Positions 1 to 8,402 of a DNA stretch of 64,000 nt are shown here, piece after piece. The stretch comes from Pseudomonas uvaldensis (GTDB lineage Bacteria > Pseudomonadota > Gammaproteobacteria > Pseudomonadales > Pseudomonadaceae): positions 124,001 through 188,000 of the forward strand of contig NZ_JAIWKS010000010.1 of the NCBI RefSeq assembly GCF_021271205.1, given 5' to 3'. The notes below the pieces were generated by a model that was given only the letters and a program-made list of their open reading frames with translations, had not been told where the DNA came from and ran no database searches. Made by a program: the position numbers and the translations under genes. The stretch's first letter is position 1. Each line of letters starts with the position of its first letter.

Positions 1-529
1 AATCGGCGTCTTCATTCCATTGCGTGGTGGTGTCATAGAGCGCCCGCAGCAAGTCGGCCTCGGGTATCGGCTGGATGATCGCGGCGGCCGCGGGCCCGAG
101 CAGACAGACGCTGTGCTGCCTGGTCTTGGTCAGCAGGATCGCCAGATCGTGATCGGCCATGGGCGGTTCGAAACGCCCGGCCTGCAAGTCCTCGCGCAGC
201 CATTCGCCGAACTGCAACTCGCGCACCGGCGGATAGCGCCACGGCACCAGCGCCGCTTGGGCGACCACCGTCACCTCCAGCGGCCGCAATGACTCGGTCG
301 GCGGCCAGGCCGATACCGATAGCAGATCACTCATCAACCCATGCCGCAGCGATTGCGGCAGTGGCTGGTGGACGATCACCAGCAGGTCGATGTCGCTGCC
401 GGGCTGCAACCCGCCGTCCACCGCGGAACCGAACAGGTAGACGGCTTGCAGTCCATCGCCGAGATGAGCCGCCAGCACCTGGAGAGCACGGGTGATTTGC
501 TGGGAAATTTCAATTGGTGTGTCAGTCAT
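1..529 (-). CDS. AadA-like aminoglycoside nucleotidyltransferase (partial, 3' end outside window)
   Basis: This is the N-terminal 176 codons of a nucleotidyltransferase resembling ANT(3'')(9) (AadA) streptomycin/spectinomycin adenylyltransferases, which transfer AMP from ATP to the drug. The start is ATG at 529. Visible features are the motif LFGSAVDGG...SDIDLLV with G34, S35 and the metal-binding pair D46/D48, the probable catalytic base E85 in LEVTVV, and AadA-like stretches WRYPPVRELQFGEW and HDLAILLTK followed by LLGPAA. The C-terminal helical domain continues beyond position 1. No integron or transposon sequence is visible on the window side, so it looks like a resident chromosomal gene. 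Family membership is strong; activity on aminoglycosides is inferred. Confidence 0.85.
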   Translation of the reverse strand, partial: MTDTPIEISQQITRALQVLAAHLGDGLQAVYLFGSAVDGGLQPGSDIDLLVIVHQPLPQSLRHGLMSDLLSVSAWPPTESLRPLEVTVVAQAALVPWRYPPVRELQFGEWLREDLQAGRFEPPMADHDLAILLTKTRQHSVCLLGPAAAAIIQPIPEADLLRALYDTTTQWNEDAD

Positions 530-797
530 GAGTAGCCCGGTGGTTGGCAGAGACCTGCCAGTATTTTTCCATTGCCCGTGCCAGGGCAAGCCGTTACGCA
601 CTGAGACGGCGGGCATGCCCAGGAGGCATGGACCGCCGCTCGTCTCCCCGCGCCGAGGATTTTCGAACCAAGCACGGACCCCACGGCTCGGACCTACAGG
701 GCACCACTGCAAGCAATGACGGCGCGCTTGGCCAATCGGGACTTGAACGGCAGGCGCATCGAGGGTCCTTTGCGTTTCACTTCAGGGAGTTTTCGCT
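530..797. other. Intergenic region between the AadA-like and SRAP genes
   Basis: This 268-bp stretch separates two divergent genes and presumably holds both promoters. A short inverted repeat (TTGCCCGTGCCAGGGCAA) lies near 571-588. I recognise no RNA gene and no convincing reading frame; the possible frames here have no recognisable protein content. Confidence 0.4.
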
Positions 798-1472
798 ATG
801 TGTGATGGTTTTGTTCAGCACGTCTGCTCAAAGGACTCCCTGACGTATTTTGCCCAGCGAGACACTTCCGGAGGACGCATCGATCCCCACCTGACACGCA
901 TGGACCTGTTCAGGACGACACCCGTCAGGCCACCAGAGCGCCACAGCCTGATCAAGCCGAACATGCAGGTCAGCGCCATTCGTCGTCGCGGCGGACACTT
1001 GGAGTCCATCAAGGTTCGCTGGGGCTGGTCACCCATCTGGTCAGTGGGAACGATGCCGCCCCTGACGCATCTGCCGCTGCACCTGGTGATGCGTTCCAAG
1101 GTCTTCGACGCGATCAAGCGCGAAGGCCGCGTGCTGGTTCCCGTGGAAGGCTGGTACGAGTCGCAGGTCCCCTCCTCAAACCAGGCACAACACCTCACGT
1201 ACACGACGTCCCGGCATTCGGCCCCGATTTTCCTCGCGGCCCTGGCCCAGGCCAGTGAAACCTCCTTGGGCTGTGACGGCCTGACCCTGGTGACCTATGG
1301 CGATATCGCCAGCCAACAGCAGTGCGTACTGGCCTTGGGCGCCGAAGACGCGCTCGATTGGTTGGACCCGGAATTCGGTTGGGAGCACGCGCAACAATTG
1401 GCCGAGCGTCTGAACAGCGTGGAACCGCACCTTGAACCGCCGTTGACCACCCAGGTCCAGGGCAGCCTTTGA
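798..1472 (+). CDS. Divergent SRAP (SOS response-associated peptidase) domain protein
   Basis: This 224-residue protein belongs to the SRAP/YedK/HMCES family, whose Cys2 forms a covalent thiazolidine with abasic sites in single-stranded DNA. Cys2 is kept (it begins MCDGF rather than MCGRF). The WGWSPIW segment matches WGYAPGW of YedK, and GWYES keeps the catalytic Glu (E121). Aligned by eye with E. coli YedK, the Asn of the NARxET motif is replaced by H91 and the HDRRP His segment by QQQCV; the RYNVAPGT motif is also not recognisable. A good Shine-Dalgarno (AGGGAG, 783-788) precedes the ATG. It may be a non-autoproteolytic variant. Family call is solid, function uncertain. Confidence 0.75.
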   Translation: MCDGFVQHVCSKDSLTYFAQRDTSGGRIDPHLTRMDLFRTTPVRPPERHSLIKPNMQVSAIRRRGGHLESIKVRWGWSPIWSVGTMPPLTHLPLHLVMRSKVFDAIKREGRVLVPVEGWYESQVPSSNQAQHLTYTTSRHSAPIFLAALAQASETSLGCDGLTLVTYGDIASQQQCVLALGAEDALDWLDPEFGWEHAQQLAERLNSVEPHLEPPLTTQVQGSL

Positions 1473-1563
1473 CCCGGGCCGAAACGGTGGCGGTCCTCGA
1501 GATAAAGGAATCCGGGAATGACGCGGCATTGGACGGTAAACTGCGACGTCTATTCCTGTTCCC

Positions 1564-1956
1564 ATGAGGCCCTGCATGACCCACCAAGACATTACGTTCA
1601 CTCCCGACCCGGATGCAGATTCCATCTCTTCCGACGTCGCCGGCTTCGGCGGCCTGCTGGTGTCCACCCAGATTCCGACTCGCCCCGACGGCAGCCTGGA
1701 ACTGGGGAGCATCACGCTGCAGAGCGAATGCACATTGCAGGCTCTCAAGGCCGCTCTGGAGCGCGCCGGCAGCTCCATGGACCGCGTGCTGCACCTGACC
1801 ATCTACCTCACCGACATGGCCGACCGCGCGGCCTTCAACGAAGTCTACAAACGCTTTTTCGCCAAGCCATGGCCCGTTCGTGCGGCGGTGGGCGTGGCGG
1901 CGCTGGCGGTCGAGGGGATGCGGGTGGAAGTGACGGCGATGGCGGCCAAGGGCTGA
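1564..1956 (+). CDS. RidA/YjgF/YER057c family protein
   Basis: A 130-residue protein (126 if the second ATG at 1576 is used) of the RidA superfamily, trimeric enzymes that typically hydrolyse reactive enamine/imine intermediates from PLP enzymes. The C-terminal half carries the family pattern: LTIYLTDM, then FAKPWPVRAAVGVAAL with the conserved Arg expected to bind the substrate carboxylate, and MRVEVTAMA with the conserved Glu. The N-terminal GGLLVSTQIP matches the usual SGQIP region, with S-T in place of S-G. It stands alone, 91 bp after the SRAP gene. The exact subfamily and substrate cannot be read from the sequence. Confidence 0.88.
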   Translation: MRPCMTHQDITFTPDPDADSISSDVAGFGGLLVSTQIPTRPDGSLELGSITLQSECTLQALKAALERAGSSMDRVLHLTIYLTDMADRAAFNEVYKRFFAKPWPVRAAVGVAALAVEGMRVEVTAMAAKG

Positions 1957-1994
1957 TTGCATCCGGCTGACAGGGACGTCGGCTGTACGGGCCT

Positions 1995-2020
1995 CATCGC
2001 GGGCAAGCCTTGCTCCCACA
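1995..2020. repeat. Single REP element
   Basis: One arm of the genome-typical REP palindrome, reading ATCGCGGGCAAGCCTTGCTCCCACA, in the gap between the RidA and thioesterase genes. It matches the class of the doublets at 13142 and 25821 but has no partner here. Confidence 0.85.
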
Positions 2021-2134
2021 ACGTGAGAGTCCATGTCCCAAATGCGCGACTTCAGGCAAAACAGTCATTTGCGCACCTAGCCCAGGCCCCACCGGCTGTT
2101 TAAAGTGCGCCGTTTCCCGCCTCGTGGAGTGTCC

Positions 2135-2692
2135 ATGAATCTCTGGTTCCGACTGTTGCTGATGCTGTTTCGTCGTCCGTGGCGCAAACCCACGGCTCCC
2201 CTGGGCACCACGGTGGTGCGCATGCGCGTATGGCCGCTGGACCTGGACCTCAACCGCCACGTCACCAACGGACGTTACTTTACCCTGGCCGATGTGGGGC
2301 GCATGGATTACGTGCTGCGCAGCGGCGCCTACAAAGTGGCGTTGCGCAACCGGGCGGTGCCGATCGTGGGGGATGTCTGGGGCAAGTTCAGGCGGGAATT
2401 GAAACTGTTCGAGGCATTCGAGGTACACACCCGCATGCTCGGCTGGGACGAAAAATGGACCTTCATGGAGCACCGTTTCATCAGCCGGGGACGTGTGGTC
2501 GGAGTGGTGATCATGCGAGGCCTGTTCCGCTCGGCCAAGGGCACCCTGGCGCCGACAGAATTCGTCCGCGAGCTGGGCCTGGCCGAACAATCGCCGGCCC
2601 TGCCCGACTGGCTGGCCGCCTGGTCACAAAGCTGTGATGACTTGAGCCTCGGGCTTCGCCTGGAAGAAGGCGCACGCGCTGATCCACGCTAG
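2135..2692 (+). CDS. Thioesterase-like (hot-dog fold, 4HBT_2/THEM6-type) protein
   Basis: A 185-residue protein resembling the acyl-CoA thioesterase-like hot-dog family that includes eukaryotic THEM6. Near the N-terminus the segment DLDLNRHVTNGRYFTLADVG matches the conserved D-x-N-x-H-x-N-x-Y of this family, where substrate and catalytic groups lie. A short hydrophobic N-terminal segment (LWFRLLLMLF) may tether it to the membrane. The start at 2135 is chosen because GGAG (2126-2129) sits five bases upstream; an in-frame start at 2105 would add ten residues without a good ribosome-binding site. The substrate is unknown. Confidence 0.85.
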   Translation: MNLWFRLLLMLFRRPWRKPTAPLGTTVVRMRVWPLDLDLNRHVTNGRYFTLADVGRMDYVLRSGAYKVALRNRAVPIVGDVWGKFRRELKLFEAFEVHTRMLGWDEKWTFMEHRFISRGRVVGVVIMRGLFRSAKGTLAPTEFVRELGLAEQSPALPDWLAAWSQSCDDLSLGLRLEEGARADPR

Positions 2693-2828
2693 CCCGCACA
2701 CCATTGTTTGGCGAGGGTCTACCTGCCCCTCGCCATTGCGCCAATCCCCCCCGCCGGAACCCCTTCTATACTCTTCTGCCAATCCCCACGGGGCCTGCAC
2801 TTCCAACAATAAAAAGCAGAGGTGGAAC

Positions 2829-4592
2829 ATGGTCTGGCAACAAGTCTACGATCCCTTCGGTAATGCAGTGCTGTCGACGCTTCTGGCGGCGGTTCCGGTG
2901 GTGGTGATGCTGGCGTCACTGGCGTTCTTTCGTATCAAGGCGCACCTGGCGGCGTTGTATGCCCTGGCCTCGGCCTTGCTGATCGCGATCTTTGCCTTCG
3001 GCATGCCGGCCGACATGGCCGGTTCGGCAGCGTTGTATGGGGCGGCCAACGGCCTGCTGCCCATTGGTTGGATCGTCCTCAACATCATCTTCCTGCACCG
3101 CCTGACCACCGAAAACGGGTCGTTCAAGGTCCTGCAGGATTCCCTGGCGCGCATTACCGACGACCGGCGCCTGCAACTGCTGCTGATCGCCTTTTGCTTC
3201 GGCGCGTTCTTCGAAGGCGCGGCGGGCTTCGGTACGCCGGTGGCGGTGACCGGGGCGATCCTGATCGGGCTGGGCTTCTCACCGTTGGCAGCGTCGGGCC
3301 TGGCGCTGATCGCCAACACCGCGCCGGTGGCCTTCGGTGCCCTGGGGACACCCATCATCACCCTGGCCAAAGTGACCGGTCTGGATGAAATGGAACTGTC
3401 GATGATGGTCGGTCGGCAGTTGCCCTTCTTTTCCGTGATCGTGCCGTTCTGGCTGATCTGGGCCTTTGCCGGATGGCGCAAGATGCTGGAGGTCTGGCCG
3501 GCGATCCTGGTGACCGGCATCAGCTTCGCCGTCCCGCAATTCGTGGTGTCGAACTACCACGGGCCGATGTTGGTGGATGTCATCGCCGCGCTGATTTCCA
3601 TGGCCTGCCTCACCGGTTTTCTGAAAGTCTGGAAACCGGCGACGGTACACACCTCCGCCGCGTTATCCGGCCGGGTCGACGACTCGAAAATCGAAGCGAG
3701 CGAGGATGAAAAGCCGACCACCAGCAAGGTTTTTTCCAGCGACACCCGCCCCGCCGTGCTGCGGGCCTGGATGCCGTGGATCATCCTGACGGTATTCGTG
3801 TTCGCCTGGGGCACCCAGGGCTTCAAGAACCTGTTCGACACGCGCCCGGCGATAGACCCGCAAACCCAGTCGGCCAAGCTCGATCCCCAGGGCAAACCGA
3901 TGCGCGAGGCGAACCCGATCTTCTCGCCCCTGGTGACCTTCACGACCTTGCATCAGCAGATCGAGAAGGTGCCGCCCGTGGTCCCTCAGCCTAAAACCGA
4001 GGAGGCGATCTACAAGTTCAACTGGTTCACCGCCACCGGCAGCGGCATTTTCCTGGCAGCCGTTCTCGGCGGGTTGCTGATGGGCTACTCCATCCCGCAA
4101 CTGGTGCACCATTACTTGCGAACGTTGTGGGTGGTGCGGTATTCGCTGATCACCATCGTGGCGATGCTGGCGCTGGGGTTTCTCACGCGTTATTCGGGCC
4201 TGGACGCCACCATGGGCCTGGCCTTTGCCGCGACAGGCATCTTCTACCCGATGTTCGGCACGCTGTTGGGCTGGCTCGGTGTCGCGCTGACGGGCTCGGA
4301 CACGGCGTCCAACGTGCTGTTCGGCGGCTTGCAACGGGTCACGTCCGAGCAGTTGGGGTTAAGCCCCGTGCTGATGGCCGCCGCCAACAGTTCCGGCGGG
4401 GTCATGGGCAAGATGGTCGATGCGCAGTCGATCGTGGTCGCCTCCACCGCAACCCGTTGGTACGGGCATGAAGGGGAAATCCTGCGTTATGTGTTTTTCC
4501 ACTCGGTGGTGCTGGCGATTCTGGTGGGCGGGCTGGTGACGTTGCAAGCGTATGTGGCGCCGTTCAGTCATATGGTGGTGGGAGGACATTGA
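2829..4592 (+). CDS. lldP: L-lactate permease (LctP family)
   Basis: A 587-residue polytopic inner-membrane protein of the lactate permease family, which imports L-lactate (also D-lactate or glycolate in some members) with protons. It follows E. coli LldP closely through the N-terminal half, including QQVYDPFGN, FCFGAFFEGAAGFGTPVAVT, NTAPVAFGALGTPI and MVGRQLPF. A long hydrophilic insertion (about residues 285-415, including DTRPAIDP and IEKVPPVVPQPK) makes it longer than the E. coli protein. The start at 2829 has GAGGTGG just upstream. No lactate dehydrogenase gene is adjacent, so substrate choice is inferred from family. Confidence 0.88.
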   Translation: MVWQQVYDPFGNAVLSTLLAAVPVVVMLASLAFFRIKAHLAALYALASALLIAIFAFGMPADMAGSAALYGAANGLLPIGWIVLNIIFLHRLTTENGSFKVLQDSLARITDDRRLQLLLIAFCFGAFFEGAAGFGTPVAVTGAILIGLGFSPLAASGLALIANTAPVAFGALGTPIITLAKVTGLDEMELSMMVGRQLPFFSVIVPFWLIWAFAGWRKMLEVWPAILVTGISFAVPQFVVSNYHGPMLVDVIAALISMACLTGFLKVWKPATVHTSAALSGRVDDSKIEASEDEKPTTSKVFSSDTRPAVLRAWMPWIILTVFVFAWGTQGFKNLFDTRPAIDPQTQSAKLDPQGKPMREANPIFSPLVTFTTLHQQIEKVPPVVPQPKTEEAIYKFNWFTATGSGIFLAAVLGGLLMGYSIPQLVHHYLRTLWVVRYSLITIVAMLALGFLTRYSGLDATMGLAFAATGIFYPMFGTLLGWLGVALTGSDTASNVLFGGLQRVTSEQLGLSPVLMAAANSSGGVMGKMVDAQSIVVASTATRWYGHEGEILRYVFFHSVVLAILVGGLVTLQAYVAPFSHMVVGGH

Positions 4593-4603
4593 GCATCGAG
4601 CAG

Positions 4604-4629
4604 TGTGGCGAGGATAGCTCCTCGCCACA
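4604..4629. terminator. Hairpin between convergent genes
   Basis: A perfect 11-bp stem (TGTGGCGAGGA / TCCTCGCCACA) with a TAGC loop lies between the converging ends of lldP and the lipoprotein gene. It lacks a long T-run on either strand, so it could be a weak bidirectional terminator or a REP-like palindrome. Confidence 0.55.
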
Positions 4630-4636
4630 GCAACGC

Positions 4637-4972
4637 TTACTGAGCGTTTTTCAGCTTGACCACGTCGCCGGATACCGAAGTGGTGTAACCGGTCAAGACC
4701 CAGGCCCAGAACCAGTTTTCCTGCACTTGGGTGTTGATCATGGCGTCGCCGCCCTTGGCCTTGATCGCCGCATCCTGGGCGCGCACGAAGCGGTTGTTCT
4801 GGCGAATCGGGATGAAACCGAACAACAGCAGGCCGGTGGCCTTGGCTTCACTGTGACCGACAACGGTGTACTGGCTGCTGTCGTACTGCTGGGTCTTCAT
4901 TGCGGTACCGGTGCAACCCGCCAGGACCAGGCCCAACAATGCGCCGGCGATAACTTTGCTGAAATGCTTCAT
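4637..4972 (-). CDS. Small putative lipoprotein of unknown function
   Basis: A 111-residue protein with a lipoprotein signal peptide: KHFSK, a hydrophobic core (VIAGALLGLVLAGC) and lipobox LAGC with the acylated Cys near residue 20. The mature part has a glycine/hydrophobic stretch (GLLLFGFIPI) and a Trp-rich segment (ENWFWAWVL). The start at ATG 4972 follows GGAG with a six-base spacer; a TTG one codon upstream is less likely. I do not recognise a functional family. It is convergent with lldP and separated from it by a hairpin. Confidence 0.8.
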   Translation of the reverse strand: MKHFSKVIAGALLGLVLAGCTGTAMKTQQYDSSQYTVVGHSEAKATGLLLFGFIPIRQNNRFVRAQDAAIKAKGGDAMINTQVQENWFWAWVLTGYTTSVSGDVVKLKNAQ

Positions 4973-5216
4973 CAACTACTCCATGGGATAACGCCCGGGA
5001 TCCATCTCTCGGGCGGCGCGTACTCTACCCCATCGACCTCAAATTGACATCAGTCACGCCAACCCGCAAAAACGCCGGCAAGGCTCGATGCAGAGCCATC
5101 CGTCAGGTGCCCCTCCAGCGAAACAGGCCTGGGTCGATAACATGGACACTGTGCCATGGAAGGCAAATTTGCCATTACGGTCGAGACCACGGCCGACTCC
5201 ATGGGAGTACCCGATC

Positions 5217-5873
5217 ATGATTGACCTGACTATCTGGAACATCACCCTTCCCGTGCAGACCCCGGCGCAAGTGGTGCACACCAAGGCCATGCCGAGCCTG
5301 CAGAACAAGTACTTCAACCGCAGCGGCGAACGCATCGTGTTCTGGGCGCCGGTGACCGGTTCCCATACCGGCAAGAGCGAATTCCCACGCTCCGAGCTGC
5401 GGGAAACCAGCAAGGATGGCAAGCTGCGCAACTGGCGCTACAACAGCGGCATCAATACCCTCAAGGGCACGCTGGCGGTGAACCAGGTGCCTTCCGAAGG
5501 GCGCGTGGTGGTGGCGCAGATCCACGCCAAGGATGCCCCTACGCCGCTCTTGAAACTGGTGTACCGCTACGCCAAGGGCAAAGGCAATGTCGATGTGGAA
5601 TACCGGGTCAAACCCAAGGACAAGAAGAGCCCGGTGCTCTTCAGCGTGCCGAACGTGGCCCTGAACAAAGCCTTCAACTACTCGCTGCAGATGGACAAGC
5701 AAGGCAAGCTCACCGTACTGGTCAACAACGTCGGCAAGCAAGTGAAGCTGGACTCGTCCTGGCACCCCTATAACTTTTACTTCAAGGCCGGTGTCTACAC
5801 CCTGGACAATGTCGGCAACTCCAATGAAGGCGGGAAAGTGACCTACACCAAGCTGGACGTCAGCCATAAATGA
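5217..5873 (+). CDS. Polysaccharide lyase family 7 alginate lyase
   Basis: A 218-residue single-domain protein of the PL7 (alginate lyase 2) family, which cleaves alginate by beta-elimination. The three family signatures are present: RSELRE at residues 58-63, QIH at 101-103 with the catalytic His, and YFKAGVY at about 188-194 with the catalytic Tyr. The start at 5217 has GGGAG upstream; a longer in-frame opening to 5088 exists but adds no family sequence. No signal peptide is visible with either start, so export, if any, is not by Sec. No alginate transport or biosynthesis genes are adjacent. Confidence 0.88.
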   Translation: MIDLTIWNITLPVQTPAQVVHTKAMPSLQNKYFNRSGERIVFWAPVTGSHTGKSEFPRSELRETSKDGKLRNWRYNSGINTLKGTLAVNQVPSEGRVVVAQIHAKDAPTPLLKLVYRYAKGKGNVDVEYRVKPKDKKSPVLFSVPNVALNKAFNYSLQMDKQGKLTVLVNNVGKQVKLDSSWHPYNFYFKAGVYTLDNVGNSNEGGKVTYTKLDVSHK

Positions 5874-5891
5874 CCGACGTCCCGCCCGGCC

Positions 5892-7124
5892 TCATGCCTT
5901 CGAGGTCGCCGTCAGCGCTTGCCGGCCACTGAAGGTCAGCAGGAAGAACACCAGCACCACCAGCGCAAAACCGGCCGGGAACAGCCAGATGCTGTTCCAA
6001 TCGTGGCCCGCCTCCACGACGAAGCGATCGGTCACCTGCCCCGCCACCCAGAAGCCGATCAACATCCCCACCCCATAGGTCGCCAGGGTGATCAACCCCT
6101 GGGCCGAACTGCGCAGGTGCTTGGGCGCCTTGGCGTCGGTGTAGATCTGCCCCGAGACGAAAAAGAAGTCGTAGCAGATGCCATGCAGCGCGATGCCGGT
6201 GAACAGCATGAACGCCAGGTCCCCGTTGTTACCGTAGGCGAACAACACATAGCGCAACGTCCACGCCAGCATCCCCACCAACAGCGCCAGCTTGATGCCG
6301 AAACGTTGGATGAACAGCGGCAACAGCAGCATGAACAGCACTTCGGAGACCTGCCCGATGGCCATCTTCGCCGTCGGGTTGGACATGCCGGTTTCGGCCA
6401 GGAACGGATTGGCGTTCTGGTAGTAGAACGCCAGGGGAATGCAGATCAGGATCGAGGCGATGAAGAACACCAGGTAGCTGCGGTCCTTCAACAACCCCAA
6501 CGCGTCCAGCCCCAGCAGTTGCCTGAAGCTGTCACCGCCGGTCTGCTTCTCCAGAGGCGCCGTGGCCGGCAGCGTGAAGCTGTAGAGCCCAAGGGCAAGC
6601 GATGCAACGGCCGCCATCAGGAAGGTGTTGCGCAAACCGCCCGCAGCGATGGATTCACGCGAGTCCCAGGCGAACACAAAGCTGATCACCACCCCCGCGA
6701 CGATCCAGCCCAGGGTGCCCCAGACCCGGATACGCGAGAATTCCATCGCCGGGTCGCGCATCTGGCGGAACGCCACGGAATTGACCAGGGCCAGCGTTGG
6801 CATGTAGACCACCATGTAAGCCAGCACATACGGATAGAACGCGCTGAACTGCGCCGCCGAATACAGCTGGTACAACAACACCGCCCCGATCAGATGCAAC
6901 ACCGCCAGGATCCGCTCGGCATTGAAATAGCGGTCGGCGACCAGCCCGATCACCAACGGCGCGATGATCGCTCCCCAGGACTGGGTGGAAAATGCCATAC
7001 CGATCTGCCCACCGTTGGCACCCAGGGTGCTGGACAGAAACGTTCCGAGGGTGACGAACCAACCACCCCAGATAAAAAACTGCAGGAACATCATCACGCT
7101 CAGGCGTGCATTCATCGTGGTCAT
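5892..7124 (-). CDS. MFS transporter, nucleoside:H+ symporter (NHS)-like sugar permease
   Basis: A roughly 410-residue, 12-TM inner-membrane transporter resembling the NupG/XapB branch of the major facilitator superfamily. It begins MNARLSVMMFLQFFIWGGWF, and has LVADRYF between early helices and FSRIRVWGTLGWI, typical of the family. I place the start at ATG 7124 because GGTGA lies upstream; a GTG at 7133 and an ATG at 7115 are alternatives. It lies downstream of, and on the same strand as, the isomerase and oxidoreductase genes, with a 198-bp gap holding REP repeats. Such permeases are often linked to sugar catabolic genes, so it probably imports a sugar, sugar alcohol or derivative rather than a nucleoside. 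Confidence 0.82.
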   Translation of the reverse strand: MTTMNARLSVMMFLQFFIWGGWFVTLGTFLSSTLGANGGQIGMAFSTQSWGAIIAPLVIGLVADRYFNAERILAVLHLIGAVLLYQLYSAAQFSAFYPYVLAYMVVYMPTLALVNSVAFRQMRDPAMEFSRIRVWGTLGWIVAGVVISFVFAWDSRESIAAGGLRNTFLMAAVASLALGLYSFTLPATAPLEKQTGGDSFRQLLGLDALGLLKDRSYLVFFIASILICIPLAFYYQNANPFLAETGMSNPTAKMAIGQVSEVLFMLLLPLFIQRFGIKLALLVGMLAWTLRYVLFAYGNNGDLAFMLFTGIALHGICYDFFFVSGQIYTDAKAPKHLRSSAQGLITLATYGVGMLIGFWVAGQVTDRFVVEAGHDWNSIWLFPAGFALVVLVFFLLTFSGRQALTATSKA

Positions 7125-7192
7125 GACCGTCACCGTTTTATTTGTTGTTCTTGTGATCCATTGGAAGCTGGCCTATCTGTGGAAGCGAAACC

Positions 7193-7320
7193 TGTGGGAG
7201 CAAAGCTTGCTCGCGATGAAGTCAATGCGGTTCTGCTGGAGACCAGGCTGCCCTTATCGCGAGCAAGCTTTGCTCCCACAGGTTCTGCTCCTACAGGTTT
7301 TGCTCCCATAAGCTTTGCTC
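7193..7320. repeat. REP doublet (REPIN) followed by degenerate tandem repeats
   Basis: Two inverted REP arms, 7193-7217 and 7256-7280, share the variant core GAGCAAAGCTTGCTCGCGAT and face each other across a 38-bp loop. Immediately after, 7281-7320 contains about two and a half degenerate 15-bp copies of the arm's outer end (GGTTCTGCTCCTACA, GGTTTTGCTCCCATA, AGCTTTGCTC). It lies in the gap between the permease and isomerase genes. Confidence 0.9.
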
Positions 7321-7322
7321 GG

Positions 7323-8402
7323 TTACTGCGGCAACCCCAACAGCCGTCGATTGGAGGCCTCATCCGCCGTGACGCCGGCAAAATCGTCGAACGCCTTGCG
7401 GGTCTTGCTGATCATGTGCCGCTGGATGAATGCCGCGCCCTCTGCCGCACCCTGTTGCGAATCCTTCAGGCAGCACTCCCACTCCAGCACCGCCCAACCC
7501 TTGAAATCGTATTGCGTCAACTTGCTGAAGATCGATTTGAAATCGATCTGCCCATCACCCAGCGAACGGAACCGACCAGGGCGATCCACCCAGCCCTGAT
7601 ACCCGCCATACACGCCGGAACGGGCATCGGGACGGAACTCGGCGTCCTTGACGTGAAACATGCGGATGCGCGCATGGTAGCGATCGATGAATCCCAGATA
7701 GTCCATTTGTTGCAGCAACAGATGGCTCGGGTCATAGAGAATGGCCGCCCGTGGATGACGGTCCACCGCTTCCAGGAAGCGTTCGAACGAGGCGCCATCG
7801 TGCAGGTCTTCGCCGGGGTGGATCTCGTAGCACAGGTCGACGCCGGCCTCGTCGAAGCAGTCGAGAATCGGCAACCAGCGCCGGGCCAGTTCGGCAAAGC
7901 CTTGCTCCACCAGCCCTGATGGACGCTGTGGCCACGGGTACATATAGGGCCACAGCAGCGCACCGGAAAAAGTCGCGTGGGCCTGGAGGCCCAGGCGTTG
8001 GCTGGCGCGAGCGGCCAGCTTCAGTTGCTCGATGGCCCACTCGGTGCGCGCCTGGGGTTGGCCGCGCAAGTGAGCCGGGGCGAAGTCGTCGAACAGCGCG
8101 TCGAAAGCCGGGTGCACCGCCACCAATTGACCTTGCAGGTGCGTCGACAACTCGCTGATCTCGACGCCAGCCTGGGCGCAGATGGCTTTCAATTCATCGC
8201 AGTAATCCTGACTTTCGGCAGCCCGGGCCAAGTCGATATAACGCGAGCCCAGGGTCGGCAATTGAATGGCCCTGTAGCCCTGCGAGGCGGCCCACCCGGC
8301 GATGTTCGCCAACGTGTCGAACGGCGCCTCATCGGACATGAACTGGGCCAGGAAAATCGCCGGCCCGCGCAGGCCTTCCGGGGTTTGATCGACGGCACTC
8401 AC
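7323..8402 (-). CDS. Sugar phosphate isomerase/epimerase (xylose isomerase-like TIM barrel)
   Basis: A protein of about 359 residues of the AP endonuclease 2 / xylose isomerase-like TIM-barrel family. Metal-binding acidic and His residues expected of the family are in CYEIHPGED, ILYDPSHLLLQ, MFHVKDAEF and VLEWEC. The likely start is GTG at 8402: the bases GTGA overlap the stop of the upstream oxidoreductase gene (TGA at 8401-8399), a typical translational-coupling arrangement, and GGAG lies ten bases upstream. An in-frame ATG at 8435 would enlarge the overlap. It presumably works on the product or precursor of the neighbouring oxidoreductase; the substrate is not readable from sequence. Confidence 0.85.
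   Translation of the reverse strand: MSAVDQTPEGLRGPAIFLAQFMSDEAPFDTLANIAGWAASQGYRAIQLPTLGSRYIDLARAAESQDYCDELKAICAQAGVEISELSTHLQGQLVAVHPAFDALFDDFAPAHLRGQPQARTEWAIEQLKLAARASQRLGLQAHATFSGALLWPYMYPWPQRPSGLVEQGFAELARRWLPILDCFDEAGVDLCYEIHPGEDLHDGASFERFLEAVDRHPRAAILYDPSHLLLQQMDYLGFIDRYHARIRMFHVKDAEFRPDARSGVYGGYQGWVDRPGRFRSLGDGQIDFKSIFSKLTQYDFKGWAVLEWECCLKDSQQGAAEGAAFIQRHMISKTRKAFDDFAGVTADEASNRRLLGLPQ

Noticed and set aside
7193..7320. CRISPR array
   Set aside because: The repeats are inverted and degenerate with no regular spacers; they are REP elements with partial end copies.
5919..7919. 666-codon rightward open frame across the permease and isomerase genes
   Set aside because: It lies antisense to two well-supported genes, is rich in Gln/His/Arg, has no domain pattern, and is the usual high-GC antisense artefact.
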